A stretch of 64,000 bases of DNA from Bettongia penicillata ogilbyi. Lineage: Eukaryota > Chordata > Mammalia > Diprotodontia > Potoroidae. The DNA lies in NCBI GenBank assembly GCA_023548195.1, contig JAJHZJ010000694.1, positions 3,936,501-4,000,500 on the forward strand. Direction: 5' to 3'. A program made the position numbers and the translations under genes. A model generated the notes under the pieces. The model had not been told where the DNA came from. It saw only the letters and a program-made list of their open reading frames with translations, and searched no databases. This document shows positions 22,570 through 34,779 of the stretch, piece after piece; the stretch's first letter is position 1; each line of letters starts with the position of its first letter.

Positions 22570-22712
22570 AGACAGCCAATGTTGCATAGTGGAATAGGGA
22601 ACTGAACCTGGAGTTAGGAAGAAAGAATTGTGCTTGAGTCCAATTTCACCTTTTTTATTAGCTGCTTGATCTTGGGTGAGTCATTTGTCTCATCTATAAA
22701 ATGTAGAGAAAA
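22570..22712 (+). repeat. tRNA-derived SINE
   Basis: 'agacagccaatgttgcatag', 'cctggagttaggaag', 'cttgatcttgggtgagtca' and 'ctcatctataaaatg' in order. Confidence 0.77.
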
Positions 22713-22814
22713 ATAATTAGGTGAGGTATATGCCATCAGGATTGACTGATATGACAAAAATATGGCCTGATATAATTATCCAATTTAGCAAACATTTATT
22801 AAACACTTGGTTCT

Positions 22815-23027
22815 AGCTCAGTGTAATGGAAAGTGTTTGAATTAAGGAGAAATCTGGATTCTGATTGTACCTATCCCATTGGCCACTTGCTGTATGACTA
22901 TGATCAAGTTGTGTCCCATCTTTGTTGTGATTTCATCTGTAAAATTAGGGAATGATAGTAATACTTAGCTACTTCCTAGGAAAGCCCTTCTTAAATACTA
23001 AAGTACTATGTAAATGCCATCTGCAAA

Positions 23028-23056
<29 letters not shown>
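22815..23056 (+). repeat. tRNA-derived SINE with (GAT)n expansion
   Basis: Decayed SINE core ('ctgtatgactatgatcaagt', 'tttcatctgtaaaattaggg', 'ctaaagtactatgtaaatgc') followed by a (GAT)10 run at 23027-23056, probably expanded from the SINE tail. Confidence 0.75.
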
Positions 23057-23059
<3 letters not shown>

Positions 23060-23060
<1 letters not shown>

Positions 23061-23158
23061 AGTACAAAACACAATGCTAAGCACTGGGGAATACACAGAT
23101 GAATTAAGGACAGACTTTGTCCTGGAGAAATTTGCAGCTTAATAGAGTTATTGTCCCT
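23060..23158 (-). repeat. L2 LINE 3' end, minus
   Basis: 'aatgctaagcactggggaat', then 'ggacagactttgtcctgg', the reverse of the L2 terminal block. Confidence 0.7.
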
Positions 23159-23159
23159 G

Positions 23160-23478
23160 GAGACCCAATATGGGGTTTCCTTGGCAAAGAAAAGTGGTCT
23201 TTCATTTCCTTCCTCAGTGGATTAAGGCAAATAGAGGTTAAATGACTTGCCCGGGATCTCACCACTCCTGAATGTTTTAGTCTGGATTTGAACTCAGATG
23301 TTCCTGACTCCAGGCCTAGTGCTCTACCCACTGAGTCATTGAGCTGCCTCCAAGGGAGACAGAAGTTAAGTGACTTTCCTAGGATCATACAACTAGTAAG
23401 TATCTGAAGCCAGTCTTGAACTCAGGTCTTTCTGACTCCAGATTCTGCACTCTATCTACTGAACCATCTAGATGTCAA
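23160..23478 (-). repeat. Two adjacent minus-strand SINEs
   Basis: First copy about 23160-23352, with 'ggggtttccttggcaaagaa', 'gaactcagatgttcctgact' and 'gagctgcctc'. Second, shorter copy about 23353-23478, with 'gaactcaggtctttctgact' and 'ccatctagatgtc'. Both run head to tail in the same direction. Confidence 0.8.
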
Positions 23479-23479
23479 C

Positions 23480-24815
23480 CTAATAGAATACAAAAGATAG
23501 TCTAAAATCCTCATTTGGGATTGTTCTCTAAGACTTATCTCAAACTAGTCTATGTCAGTGTCTGACTTAAGCACTCATTTACACCCTCCATAGCTGCCAG
23601 TTCATGATTTCATTTCCCAAGTGGCTTCCCAAACTTATAAAAAGATGTCAAAGCTGGTTGTGGAATGGCAATAGCCAAGCAATGCATGGTATATTTTTTA
23701 ATAATATGAAAAGACTTGTGTTGAAAGAAAAACTCTATTTGCAGCATTTTCTTCCTTTTTACATCTTTTTTTTTTGCCATAGAGCATGATTACTTATTGT
23801 AAATGTACCACACGATGGCAAGAAATGTGTTCATATATAATATATGTGTGCATATGCATGATATAAATATATATGAATTTAATACTACCATTCTGAAATC
23901 ACAAGTGGACTCTCAAGTCTATTTTTCCTGTTATTCTCTTCACCTCTTTATTATTTTTTAATAATTAGAGAGAATTATAGGTAGGGAATTTTGCTTATAC
24001 AATAAAACACTGTTGAATTTTATTTTTATACATCTTTGATACAAGGAGGTAGATTTGTAAAGGATTCCAATGCAATATAAGTTCTTGATTAGAAAAAATA
24101 AAGGTTTCATATTATATAACCATCTGTATAGGTTAGTGTATTTTGAGTAGAAAGTACAATTGTAGTTGGACATTTTTTCCAGTCTTTTTTTTACCGCAAA
24201 TTCAATACCCTCTTGTCTATTTTCAAAGTGCCTGTATAAGGAATTTCCCTATATTTTGATGAAATTACACTAAAATGGGTTATTATGATTTCCCAAACTT
24301 ATAAACCTTTTATTAAGTTGCACATGATGAAAGTTCACACCAGCATGTAGCATTAAAGTAAATTGACTATTTATTTTCTACACTCCACATGGGAAATAAC
24401 TTCTGGTAAAATATTAAATTCATGGAGAGAAGCTATTTGCCAAAAAAGTGGTAGTAAATATTTGTGGTATATGGACCAGTAAATCAATATCTACTAGTCA
24501 AGGTTTTTCATAATGCAGGTGCAAGTTGTTTCTTTAAACAAAAATTGGTCCATTGTGACTCAATAATGGATAAACATTTTCATTTGCATTAGACTGACTG
24601 ATTCTCATCTTTAAATCATAATGAGAATGGACTATAGTTGTATCATTTCAATTTTGGCTCAAGTTATTATTATAAGGCTATGTCTCCTTTGGGAACACTT
24701 TTCTATTCTCATTGCTTATGTGTTCTTGCAAATAAATTTATTTGGTACCATAATTTCCCTGCTTAACATGAGTCTAAGATTCTTGAAATAGCAATATTTA
24801 TTATCTAGATCTGAA
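23480..24815. other. Unassigned AT-rich sequence
   Basis: No gene or clear repeat; contains a TATATG-like patch at 23830-23875. Confidence 0.45.
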
Positions 24816-24819
24816 GTGA

Positions 24820-25610
24820 GATTAATAAAACCAAACTAGTTGTTAGAGTTATTTGTGCATCATTACTAACCATCCTCCAACTCCTGGCCAGCATCCTTTC
24901 CCATCTTGTCATCTTCCCTGTTCCAGTCCTACCCTTCCATCCTCCACTTTCTACTTCTTATTCTGTGAGCAACAAACAAATCAAAATTGCTTTTGTTCCT
25001 GGTAATCTATTGTTTTATAACTCCTCTCAGATTCATATACAGATCCAGGCACTGGCTGTCGATGTGACGGAAGTTTTTTTCCCTGGGTCCTACTCATTCT
25101 GTCTCTCTCATACACCTCCACAACAGCCCTGTCTCTGCCATATCTCTTTTCCATTCTATCCTCCTTTTTGATTGGGATCTCTGGGGCCCCCCTTCTATTG
25201 TAAATCTTGTCATATTAAAGTCTTCCTCTCAGGATCCTTCTAGTTCTTTACATTTATAAAATTCATCTCACCCCAACAGTTCCCTTCAGTAACAGATATG
25301 ACATTAATTTTCCCTTGAAATACTGGGCTAAGTAGAAATGTAGACATAGGTCGGTCTAACTACACATCGCCCTTTTCTTACCACCCCTGCAAAACTTCTT
25401 GTTCTTTAAATTTCATTTTATTCTAATGTCAGAAAGTGGTGGTCATTAGTTACCACCAACCCTGAAACCATTTTTGCCTAATTGCCATCCTTCTTAAAAG
25501 ATGGCATTTGCCATCTTTGTATCTTGATACTGGCTGACTTCCATACTAATATCCACTCCATACTCCTCTGTCCCTCTTAGTTTCCCTGGACAACTCAAAG
25601 ATTGCCTTCT
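24820..25610 (+). repeat. Probable L2 LINE ORF remnant
   Basis: C-rich plus-strand composition and blocks such as 'gactggctgacttccatact'-like text ('ctggctgacttccatactaa') and 'ggacaactcaaagattgcct' fit a strongly decayed L2 reading frame leading into the L2 end at 25690. Part of this stretch could be unique sequence. Confidence 0.4.
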
Positions 25611-25689
25611 ACAGGAAGCATTTCTTGGTTCTCCTTGTTGCTGAAGCTTTCTATTCTGAGGTTAGTTGCATTATTCTGTTTGGTCATCT

Positions 25690-25840
25690 TCATATGTGTA
25701 TTGTCTACTTCATTAGCATTATAACTTCTTGAGGACAAAGGGACTTATTTTTGTTGCGTTTTCTTTGTTTTCCCAGTGCTTAGCACAGTGCCTGGCACAC
25801 AATAAGTAATTAATAAATGCCTATTAATTGGTTATTCACT
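25690..25840 (+). repeat. L2 LINE 3' end
   Basis: 'ataacttcttgaggacaaag', 'cagtgcttagcacagtgcct' and 'ttaataaatgcctatt'. Best preserved L2 end in the window. Confidence 0.87.
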
Positions 25841-26039
25841 TCTCATTCATTTCTCAATCATAGCTCCCTACATTTTGGCCGTTGTCCTCATACCCCTCCC
25901 ATCAGACTCTTGGCGTTGGCCCTTGGCACCACCCTGAAGTCTGATAGGTGAGCTTTTTTTTATCTTCCTGACAAGCAGACCTCCACATTACTCCCAATAC
26001 TAATCCCTTCCACCTCCCAGTTTTCTAGTTTCCTTAAAT

Positions 26040-26175
26040 GTTTTTGTCTTCTCACTTTAGAATGTAAGCACTCTGAGCGCAGAGACTCTGTTCCTTTCTT
26101 ATATTTGTATGTCCAGTGTTTAGCAGTTAGCATACTAAGTATCTAATAAGTGCTTTCTCAAACTCATTCACTGAT
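26040..26175 (+). repeat. L2 LINE 3' end
   Basis: 'agaatgtaagcactctgagc', 'tttgtatgtccagtgtttag' and 'taataagtgctt'. Confidence 0.78.
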
Positions 26176-26269
26176 ACATAAACTTTACCACCAATGAAAT
26201 CGCAGGTTTGGCTATATAGATGCAATGAAGAAAGCTACTTCTAAAGATGCAGATCCTTATTTGTCCTTA

Positions 26270-26410
26270 ATTTATGGTCTTAGGGATTTGCCAGGGGTAT
26301 TAAAAGAGTATTAAATGACTTTCCAAGGCTTCTATAGCCAATATGGGTCACAGGCAGAACTGGACTCCAAATCTTCCTATCTTTGAGGCCACTATTGGTT
26401 AGACTCTCTC
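26270..26410 (-). repeat. SINE remnant, minus
   Basis: 'taaatgactttccaaggctt', 'ggcagaactggactccaaat' and 'cttcctatctttgaggcc' follow the order of a reversed MIR/MON SINE. Confidence 0.5.
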
Positions 26411-26639
26411 TTGTTTATAATAAATCTGGTGTTTTTTAGTGTATATATTTACCTAGTAAATAAAAATTCTATATTTATAAAGAAAATACAATTAGTATCT
26501 CTGACTGAGACTCCTTTCAAACCAAAGTAAAAATCTATGGAAGTGGTTTTATACATCAACCTTCTGGGCTTAGGGAAGTTCTTGCTTCAAACTATATTTA
26601 TATGAAGCATATTTCATTGCATTTCTCTTGAATATTCAG

Positions 26640-27190
26640 GCCTATGCCTCTATTACAATCTATCCTTCACAAAAATGCTAATGTAATATTCCCAAAGTGT
26701 AGTTCTGACTGTCAGCCCCTGATTCAAATAACTCCAATAGTTCCCCATTCCCTCAAAGATTCAATATATACCTGTTTGGGAGCATATAAAGTCATTTTCA
26801 GCCTGGTGCATTCTTTCCTATTCCTCTCCTCCACACACTTTGTGGTCCAGTCATATTGCCGTATTTACAGTTTCTCATTCACAAAAGACCATTTTTTTTC
26901 TCTTTGTCTTTGAATTGGCTGTCTTCTTATCCTTGCATGCCTTTTACCTCTTGGAACCTCTGGCTTCCTCCAAAATTTAGCTCAATTATATTTATACGTC
27001 CCCTCACCTTTTAGTGCTTTCCGTGCTAAAGTCTCTACTTTGTGTCTTACCTATGTAGATAGATGTGATCTCCTCCATTACTGTGAAGTTCGTGAGGGTA
27101 GAGATTGTTTCTGCTTATAATTTTGCAACCTTACTATTTTGCGTAGTAACACATAAGAGGACTTGAATAAATTCTTGTTGATGTATTGAG
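26640..27190 (+). repeat. L2 LINE, about 550 bp of 3' region
   Basis: Continuous L2 3' region in plus orientation: 'aatgtaatattcccaaagtg', 'atataaagtcattttcagcc', 'tttagctcaattatatttat' and the terminal 'gtgaagttcgtgagggtaga' and 'gaataaattcttgttga'. The 89-codon frame inside has no other meaning. Confidence 0.8.
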
Positions 27191-28135
27191 AGTCCATTTG
27201 GAACATGAATGGAGGCAGCACCGTTCACCTGGTAGTAAACTTACCTGAAATTCAGGCATAATACCTAGGAAGAAATAGACTTGGAATGCAGCTTTATAAA
27301 TCCCAGTCTCTAAAGCACTGACAAGTGATGCAGGCTACCTTGTTGATACCCAGACTCAGTCGGGGTTAGAACAGGCCTTCTCTGTACAAAGTATTGATTA
27401 AAACTTTGATATTGATTCCTTTCTGGGCTACGTGTGAGTGAACTTTGCTTTATGGTCTATCTTTTCTAAGCTGCTGTGTGAACAGTAGCTTCTTTTCTTC
27501 CCAATAATAAATACAAGGAAATGTGCCCAATTATCCTTGAGGGTGAGAAAGCTAGAAAATGTTCCCCAATTCATCAGAGTGATTTGTGCTTCTGAAGGCA
27601 CTGGAATGTCATCTTCTTTCTAAGTACTTCACTTGGGGCTTGGACAAGTTTTTCCTTTGTGGACTTCTGTTTATTTATTTATTTTTTTCCAACAACTTTG
27701 GTTGGATAAAAATATGATGAGATGTGGTTTATAAAGCTTTGCTTTTTCCGATGAAATCTAAAAGCTTTACAATCTCATTTTTTTTTTCCGACTGAAGATT
27801 ATTGGGGGAAAATAAACCAACTCATTTATCTCATTCCCACTGTCTTAACAATTAAGGGACATATTTATGTATTGCAAACTTTCTGGAGAATGCACCTCAA
27901 ATTTCGGCTTTAATTTACAATAGTTTCTTCATGTAATCTAGATTTCAGGCTGAACTAAGCTACCCCTCAAGCTGGAATGCACATTTTCCCCATCCCCATC
28001 ACTGTTTATTGAGATCTTTGTCTTCCTTTCAGATCTCTCTCATGAGCCACATCTTCTCTTAACCCTCTAGCTAAAAGCATTTTCTCCTTTTTCAAACACT
28101 CTTAGAGCCTTTTGAATGAATTTCTCTTTTGCCCT
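27191..28135. other. Repeat-poor segment, possible conserved non-coding DNA
   Basis: No recognisable repeat between about 27230 and 27960. Several TAAT/ATTA cores and a TTTATTTATTTATTT run near 27670. Function unknown. Confidence 0.35.
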
Positions 28136-28139
28136 TATC

Positions 28140-28300
28140 ACATGATATTTGGTATCATAATTATCTAGCTACATAGTCCCTTCAGACTGTGAGGTCCTTG
28201 AGAGCAGGGAAGGTTTTGAGCCTTTCTTTGTATTCTAGTGCTTACCATAGTGCTGGGTACATAATAGACATGTAATAACTGATTGTTGGACTGAATGATT
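28140..28300 (+). repeat. L2 LINE 3' end
   Basis: 'cagactgtgaggtccttgag', 'tttgtattctagtgcttacc' and 'catgtaataactgattgttg'. Confidence 0.82.
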
Positions 28301-28399
28301 GAGGGTATTGTAAAAAGATCTGGGCCAAGGAGCCAGGATTCAACACTTCTGGTGTGCAACTCCCTTGACCATTGCAAATCAGCAATTTATAATCTTGGG

Positions 28400-28520
28400 A
28401 AGTTGCCTGGGGCAGACAGGCTAAGAGACTTCCCAGCATTGACACTGCTAGCGTGGGGGTTAGGCTCAGTACTTAACAACCTAGGTCTTAATTGCTCCAA
28501 GGCCATCCCACTATCCTATG
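28400..28520 (-). repeat. SINE remnant, minus
   Basis: 'ctaagagacttcccagcatt', then 'gtgggggttaggctcagtac' and 'ccaaggccatcccactatcc' resemble a reversed SINE with heavy decay. Confidence 0.42.
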
Positions 28521-28554
28521 GAACTTCTCCCTCAGATATATAATTATAGGTCTC

Positions 28555-28685
28555 CTCATTAGCCTTTTGGCTCCCTGATGGCAGATAGTAGGTCATTTTT
28601 TTCTCCTTTGTATTCTTGTTATCTAGCATTGTAGCAGGTACATAGTTGATGCTAAATAATATTTGTTGAAATATGCTACTGACTG
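28555..28685 (+). repeat. L2 LINE 3' end
   Basis: 'ggctccctgatggcagatag', 'tgtattcttgttatctagca' and 'gctaaataatatttgttgaa'. Confidence 0.7.
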
Positions 28686-28989
28686 ATGCCTGTCAGCCGA
28701 ACTTTATATGGCCCCTTAATGTCTGAGGGCAGATAGTTATGTCCCTTGTTTATTACTTGGTGGATTTATATTTGACCACACTAGCTGCCTTCTGTATTTT
28801 CCTTTCTGCTTGGAATATGGCTGGAAAACAAAGATGTGGGACAGATACAGAATTGGACTGTTATTATTGTTGTATCTGGGAATCCAAGGGAGCTGACAAA
28901 TACTGAGGACATACTTGATCTACTCTGCCCTTTTGTAGCCTATAATGGCAAGAAAAGTAGGATCTTTTGCTGTTTTTGTTTTAGTATGC

Positions 28990-29485
28990 CTCTATCTGAA
29001 TGTGAGTGAGGAGAACCACACCTTTTATTAATGAGGTACTGCCTCTCAAGGGATGTGATGCCTTCTGACTCTAAAAAGTGTATAAAGACTCTGAGGTGCA
29101 ATTTTATTTTGGGGCTGAATTTTGGTAAGAAGGTTTAGGTGCCAGATGAGGACTCTGGGAAGCCACTAAAGAGCCCCTCCCCCCAGCTTTGAGAACCCAG
29201 ATGTGATGCTTCCCTCTCTGGTAACTGATCAGACAACTGTACCTGTCCACTGAATTATGGTCAGACAGAGAAAGCCATATCTGTTGATTACTTCGGGGTT
29301 CAGGCTGTTGACTCCCCTGAAATAAGTGAATGATATATATGCTTGACTAAAGGATTGATACATGTGTTTGATTAAAGTGATTGTTAACCCCTCAAAAATT
29401 GTCTTTCCTTTTATGAATGCAGATCTAAGAACCTGTGATAGCAGGTCCTCCTATGTATATGGGGGTGCTTACTGATACATGGCCA
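28990..29485 (+). mobile_element. Solo LTR, family 2, copy 3
   Basis: About 500 bp homologous, in opposite orientation, to the LTR at 18676-19230. Shared landmarks in order: 'ctcaagggatgtgatgcctt', TATA box TATAAAG at 29081-29087 then 'actctgaggtg', 'gagaacccagatgtg', ATTAAA at 29371-29376 then 'gtgattgttaacccctcaaa', and 'gaacctgtgatagcagg'. No retroviral gene nearby. The 5' end is too diverged to place exactly. Confidence 0.75.
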
Positions 29486-31775
29486 GTCCTACCATGAGTC
29501 AAATTATCCTGTAATATTCTAGTCAGACTGGTTAGTGTAAGAGATGTTTAAGTTGTGGAATGTGAATGCTATTTTGTGCATTTTATTTCCTTATGTGTTC
29601 CTCCAACACACAAAAAGAATCTGAAAATCCAGGGTGTGTGTGCGTGTGCGTGGGTGCGCGCATGCGTGCATGTATATGTGTGTGTGTGTGTAGGAGGTAA
29701 CTTGCAAGGGGAATAGTAGAGTCCAATTAAAGGAGTATAGATGGATAAGAAATGAAGAGATGGTTGTCCTCAGATAAGTCCTTTTTAAAATGGACTGCTT
29801 AGTCCTCTAGCCTCTATTCAGAAGAGTAGACTACTGATGAGGTGTGAGTACCAAAGCTGTTGCTGCTTCATCGGATGATGAGGTTCCTGGGAGTATGATC
29901 CAGTCCGGTTCAAAGAATATAACTGAGTGGAAAATATTTGCATTATTCCCTAGTGAAGAAAGTCCTCTTTTTGTAAACTATGAGGTATCATGCAATCATG
30001 CATTTATTATTTCTATTATTTTTCCACATTTAACTTGTGTGATAGCTATATCCACTATCAGAGTCCCTAGAACCATATCATTTTGGCAAAATTCTTTGTC
30101 ATTTGCTTGTTCTTTTTATTGATCCTTATAATTTGGGGTCCTTAGTTTGATTTCTGAATGCAAACTGCAATCAGTTGTTGCCACTGGATATCTGTCCTTG
30201 AGAGGAACATCTCTGATAGCAAGCCACACTTTTATGGAGAAAAACTTTCTGGATTAACTTAGGGCTGACTTTTTAAAGAAACCCAGAGAAGAAACCCAGA
30301 GAATGGCTTATCCATGAAGTTGCTTCCCTATGCATTTTTATTATCCTGGGATTCTTAGAGTCCTAATAATATTTCTCATGGTGAGAATTGGAAAGGATTG
30401 GGGTCCCTGGATAGACTTATCCCTAGGAAGGGAACAGAACCCATAGCATTGTGCTGTGCTGGGTACAAATCTCAAGACATTTGTCTGACTAATAAAACTG
30501 AGATTTATCTTCATGAAAGAAGTTCAACTCTCCTGGGTCTGTGGAGCTGAGTATATGTCCTCTCACCTTCTGTGACTTTTGAATATTAAATCTGACCCAC
30601 AGGTTGTGGGAGAAGGGATGCTACAGTAGTTAGGATGGATTGTGAACAGCAGGCAGGTGAGAGGGAGAAATCTCCATGGTACTCTCCCTGCTGTTAAAGA
30701 GACTCCCTTGAATTGGCTGATAGAAGAGAAATAATAAATTGCTGAGGTAATATATAATACTGATGGACATCTGCTGGAAAAAAGCCCATTGTATTTATTG
30801 GCTTTCTCTTTGTTGTCAGCATGTTAGCACTGGCTCTGAACTCTGCTGAAGCAAACTGTTGAAATAAGTTATTTCCAGTCAGTAATGAATGCTTCTCTAA
30901 TGTGTTACTATTGAAAATAACAGACACCAAATGTGTAACTCTGGCATACAGTTCATTTTCTCCCTTAGTCAGAAAATGAATGTTGTGAATATTGTTGGTG
31001 TTAGAGGTGAAAAGCTGCAGAGTCTGAATGTTGAGAAGCAAAGATTAACTTTTATTTTGCAACAATCATTTTTCCTTGAGATGATTACTCACCTATGTAT
31101 CCAGCTGGAGAATGGGAGCAGTCTAGCCAATAAGTGTACGTAGCATGTGCTTAGGAATTTAAAGTTGATTATGTATAAAATTAGGCAGAGGATATATGGT
31201 TCCACTGGGCTTTTATAACTCATCCTTCAATTGTATTTCTGGTTAATTGAGTTTAGTCATTCTATGTATTTAAGTACTTATTTTAAAATACTATGGAGAC
31301 CCAGATGTACAGCCCTTGCCGAAAGCACAGGTTACTAAATTGGTGTTAAAGGAGTTGGGAGATGCATGAGCTCATTCATTTTGGAATTGTTTCCCTTTGA
31401 GTTCTGAGATTGACTCAACTTGAGTCCAATATGGTCAACCCTATTGGGTTAATAGCCTCAAGCTTTTTTTCCTCTCCCTCTATTTTGATTGTCTGTATGA
31501 CTGGTTATGCAATAGTGGAAGAGGCTGAGCTATATCTTTTTGAGAAAAAAAAGGACCCATGTCTACTAGATTTAGTTGTAAGATGCACAACACTTTCTGA
31601 AGGTAGAAAGGAGACAAGAAGGAAAAGAAGGCATTAAAATGGGAATACAAAGAGGAGAAAAGATCTGAAGTACAGAGGACACTCTAGTATCAGAACCTGA
31701 TCCAGAAAAGATCCAGAGGGATAAAAAGTGTAAATATGACTTTTTGGTCTTACTCTCATTAAACAAAATGTCCTT
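29486..31775. other. Unassigned sequence
   Basis: Contains a TG-rich microsatellite at 29634-29693. A 115-codon minus frame (31041-30694) overlaps a 70-codon plus frame; neither resembles a known family. No repeat recognised elsewhere. Confidence 0.4.
29634..29693. repeat. (TG)n/(CG)-interrupted microsatellite
   Basis: Alternating purine-pyrimidine tract including 'gggtgcgcgcatgcgtgcat', followed by a TG run. Confidence 0.9.
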
Positions 31776-31779
31776 GGTG

Positions 31780-31882
31780 GCAAAGACTATTTTGGCATTT
31801 TTTTTTGGCTTTTTATCAATTTTATAGCAATGTCTTGCACTTAGTAGGTGCTTAATAAAATCTTATTGAATTGCCTTTGAAA
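31780..31882 (+). repeat. L2 LINE 3' end
   Basis: 'caatgtcttgcacttagtag' and 'gtgcttaataaaatcttatt'. Confidence 0.7.
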
Positions 31883-32353
31883 AAACATACAGGACCCTCA
31901 TTTCAAGTTCAAAGATATTTAAAACCAAACCCTTATATTTTTCTTTATTTCCCCCACTGTCTAGATGTGAGCACTAGACAGGCTCAGGAGATTAGACTCA
32001 ATCAGCACCACTTACATTACAAAAAAAAAGATGGAATAGAATATGGTATCATAGAATACTAAGGTGGTATGATCTTACTGTGGCCTTATTTATAATTAAA
32101 TACTAGTTCATGAAAAATAGCAAATGGGGAGAACCTTCTTGCTAAAAGAAAATTGTTTCCTTGAAGCAGTAGATTTTGCTGAAGTGATCTGTCAGGGTAA
32201 TTGATTCCCTTTTTTGTCATTTCTAGGTAGAGATCATGATGCATTCCCATAAGTGGAAGACTCTCCCTTCCTACAGAAGTTTTACCTTGACATAGATCTA
32301 GGTTCATTTCTAGATCTTATTGTGCTGAAGAGCCTGTGAAATCAGCTCTGCTT
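31883..32353. other. Unassigned sequence
   Basis: No gene or repeat recognised; it ends at the target-site duplication of the next L1. Confidence 0.4.
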
Positions 32354-32371
32354 TCTATCTGATTTTGTTCT
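32354..32371. repeat. Left target-site duplication of L1
   Basis: 'tctatctgattttgttct', matching 34243-34260 at 17 of 18 positions. Confidence 0.85.
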
Positions 32372-34242
32372 TTTATTAAAATTATTTTGTTTTCAGTATT
32401 TTATAATCAATTCCATATATCTTTGATTTTGCCCCCTCCCCTTTCTCTCTGCCTCCCCACTCCCTCCCCTAGACAGTATGCAATCTTATATAGGCTCTAC
32501 ACATACATCCCTCTTAAATACATTTTCACCTAAGTCATGTTGAGTAGAAGAATTGAAAGGAATGGGAGAAGCCATAAAACAAAATAAAACCAAACATAAT
32601 ACAAAAGAAAATGGTCTGCTTCATTCTGTGATCCAATTCCATAGTTCTTTCTCTGGATATGGAAGGCGTTTTGCCTCAAAAGTTCCCTTGGAAATATTTT
32701 AGTCTTTGCATTGCTATGAAGGACTAAGTCTGCTAGAAAAATTCCTTGCTCACTGTGGTTGTTGCTGTGTACAAAGTTCTCCTGCTTCTCACTCCTTTCA
32801 CTTTACATCAGTTCATGTAAGTCTTTCCAGTCTCTCTGAAGTCTTCCTATTCATCATTTCTTATAGCACTTTCTTATAGTATCCATTATATTCATATACC
32901 ACAACTTGTTCAGGTATTTCTCAATTGATGAGCATCCCCTTGTTTTCAAGTTTTTGGCCACCACAAAGAGTGCTGTCATGTACATGTGGGACCCTTTCCC
33001 ATTTTTATGATCTCTTTGGGATACAGTCCTAGAAGCAATATTGCTGAGTCAAAGGGTATGCACATTTTTGTAGCCCTTTGGGCATAGCTCCAAATTGCTC
33101 TCCAGGATGATTGGATCAGCTCACAGCTCCATCAACAATGAATTAGTGTTCCAGCTCTCCCACATCTTCTCCAACATTTATCATCTTTCTGTTTTGTCAT
33201 GTTAGCCAGTCTGATAGGTGTGATGTGGCACCTCACAGTTGTTTTGATTTGCATCTCACTAATCAATAATGGTTTAGAGCATTTTTTTCATATGACTATA
33301 GATAGCTTTAATTTTCTCCTCTGAAAATTGTCTGCCTATATCCTTTGACCATTTATCAATTGGGGAATGACTTGTATTCTTATACATTTGACTTAGTTCT
33401 CTATGTATTTTAGAAATGAGACCTTTATCACAGATACTAGTTGCAAAAATTCTTCTCCAGTTTTCTGCTTCCCTCCTAATATTGGTTGCATTGGGTTTGT
33501 TTGTGCAAAAACTTTTTTTCAATGTAATAAAAATAATCCATTTTGTACTTTATAATGTTCTCTATCTCCTGTGTGGTCCAAAATTTCTCCATAAATCTGA
33601 CAAATACACTATTCCTTGCTCCCCTAATTTGCTTATAGCATCCATATTTATACCTCAATCATGTCTCCATTTGGATTTTATTCTTGTGTACATTGTCAGG
33701 CATTGATCTATACCTAGTTTCCATCACACTGTTATCTAGTTTTTTGAGTAATTTTTGTCAGTGAGTTCTTATCCTAGGAGCTGGGGTCCTTGAGTTTATC
33801 AGACAAGAGACTGCTATATTCATTGACTACTGTGTCTTGAGTACCTAACCTATTCCACTGGTCTGCCCCTGTATTTCTTATTCAGTACCAAGTGGTTTTG
33901 ATGATTGCTGCTTTATAATACAATTTGAGATTTGGTAGGGCTAGGCCACCTTCTCTGGTATTGCTTTTCATTAGTGCCCTTGATATTCTGAATATTTTGC
34001 TCTTCCAGATAAATTTTGGTACTATTTTTTTCTAGCTCTAGAAAATAATTATCTGGTAGTTTGACTGGCATGGCACTGAATAAGTAAATTAATTTAGGTG
34101 GAATTGCCATTTTTATTGTATTGGTTTGGCTTACCCGTGAACAACTGATGTTTTTCCATGTATTTATATCTGACTTTATTAGTGTGACAAGTGTTTTGTA
34201 ATTGTGTTCATCCAGTCCCTAGGTTTGTTTTGGCAGGTAGAC
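32372..34242 (-). mobile_element. 5'-truncated L1 LINE
   Basis: 1.87-kb L1 in minus orientation, bounded by an 18-bp target-site duplication with one mismatch. Its left part (32372 to about 32850) is the L1 3' end with the purine-rich 3' UTR. The rest is the C-terminal part of ORF2. It lacks the 5' UTR, ORF1, endonuclease and the catalytic reverse-transcriptase motifs, as is usual for L1 insertions cut short during copying. Confidence 0.9.
32850..34242 (-). pseudogene. L1 ORF2 C-terminal fragment, decayed
   Basis: Minus-strand frames match the end of L1 ORF2 protein. 33522-33274 reads ...HSPIDKWSKDIGRQFS, the part upstream of the cysteine-rich end. Further left the frame reads CGRAGTLIHC, a stop in place of the first W of the usual HCWW motif, then WSCELIQSSWRAIW, which is the cysteine-rich C-terminal segment. 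Frameshifts separate the open stretches. The endonuclease and YADD reverse-transcriptase core are missing through 5' truncation, so it has no coding capacity. Confidence 0.85.
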
Positions 34243-34260
34243 TCTATCTGATTTTATTCT
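34243..34260. repeat. Right target-site duplication of L1
   Basis: Partner of 32354-32371 with one mismatch. Confidence 0.85.
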
Positions 34261-34399
34261 AACATGAAATCCCTTATGGCTATTCCTAAGTTTATGAAAC
34301 AATGAAATGTGTGTCTCTGGGGCAATAAAAGGTCTATACAGATTGCATAATATATTTTATCTAGATGCAAATTCCAGCTTCAACATTTGATTTTTTTGT

Positions 34400-34562
34400 G
34401 TGTATGTGTGTGATCATGATAAGTCAGAACTTTTCTTAGCTTTAATTACCTCTTTGCAAAATTGGGTCATTAATATCTAAGATCTACTTTGTAGGGGTAT
34501 AATTAGGAAAGTGCTTTGTAAGCTTTAAAGTGTTATGTAAATTTGAGTTATTATTGTTAATG
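34400..34562 (+). repeat. MIR-like SINE remnant
   Basis: 'ttaattacctctttgcaaaa', 'tttgtaggggtataattagg' and 'aaagtgctttgtaagcttta', the 3' two-thirds of a SINE. Confidence 0.55.
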
Positions 34563-34779
34563 CTGATGAACTGTGGTCCTTATTATTTAAAGAAATTGTA
34601 GTCATGAGACTTTTGTAACTTAGAACACTGTCACCACTTGATGATCCTTGGTGTAAGTTGATATGTTCCTTATACTGGATTAACTTAAAGTGGTCATACA
34701 AATATAAGTATTAGTAGAAGTTGCTGAGGAGAGGAGATTAAGGGGAGACAAAATAACTGTGAGCAAGTCAGATCAAGGC

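Noticed and set aside
28990..29485. Functional retroviral genes next to the LTR copies
   Set aside because: No gag, pol or env reading frame was seen beside any LTR; they look like solo LTRs.
30694..31041. 115-codon minus-strand frame
   Set aside because: Overlaps an antisense frame, no motif, ordinary composition. Length is within chance for a 64-kb AT-rich window.
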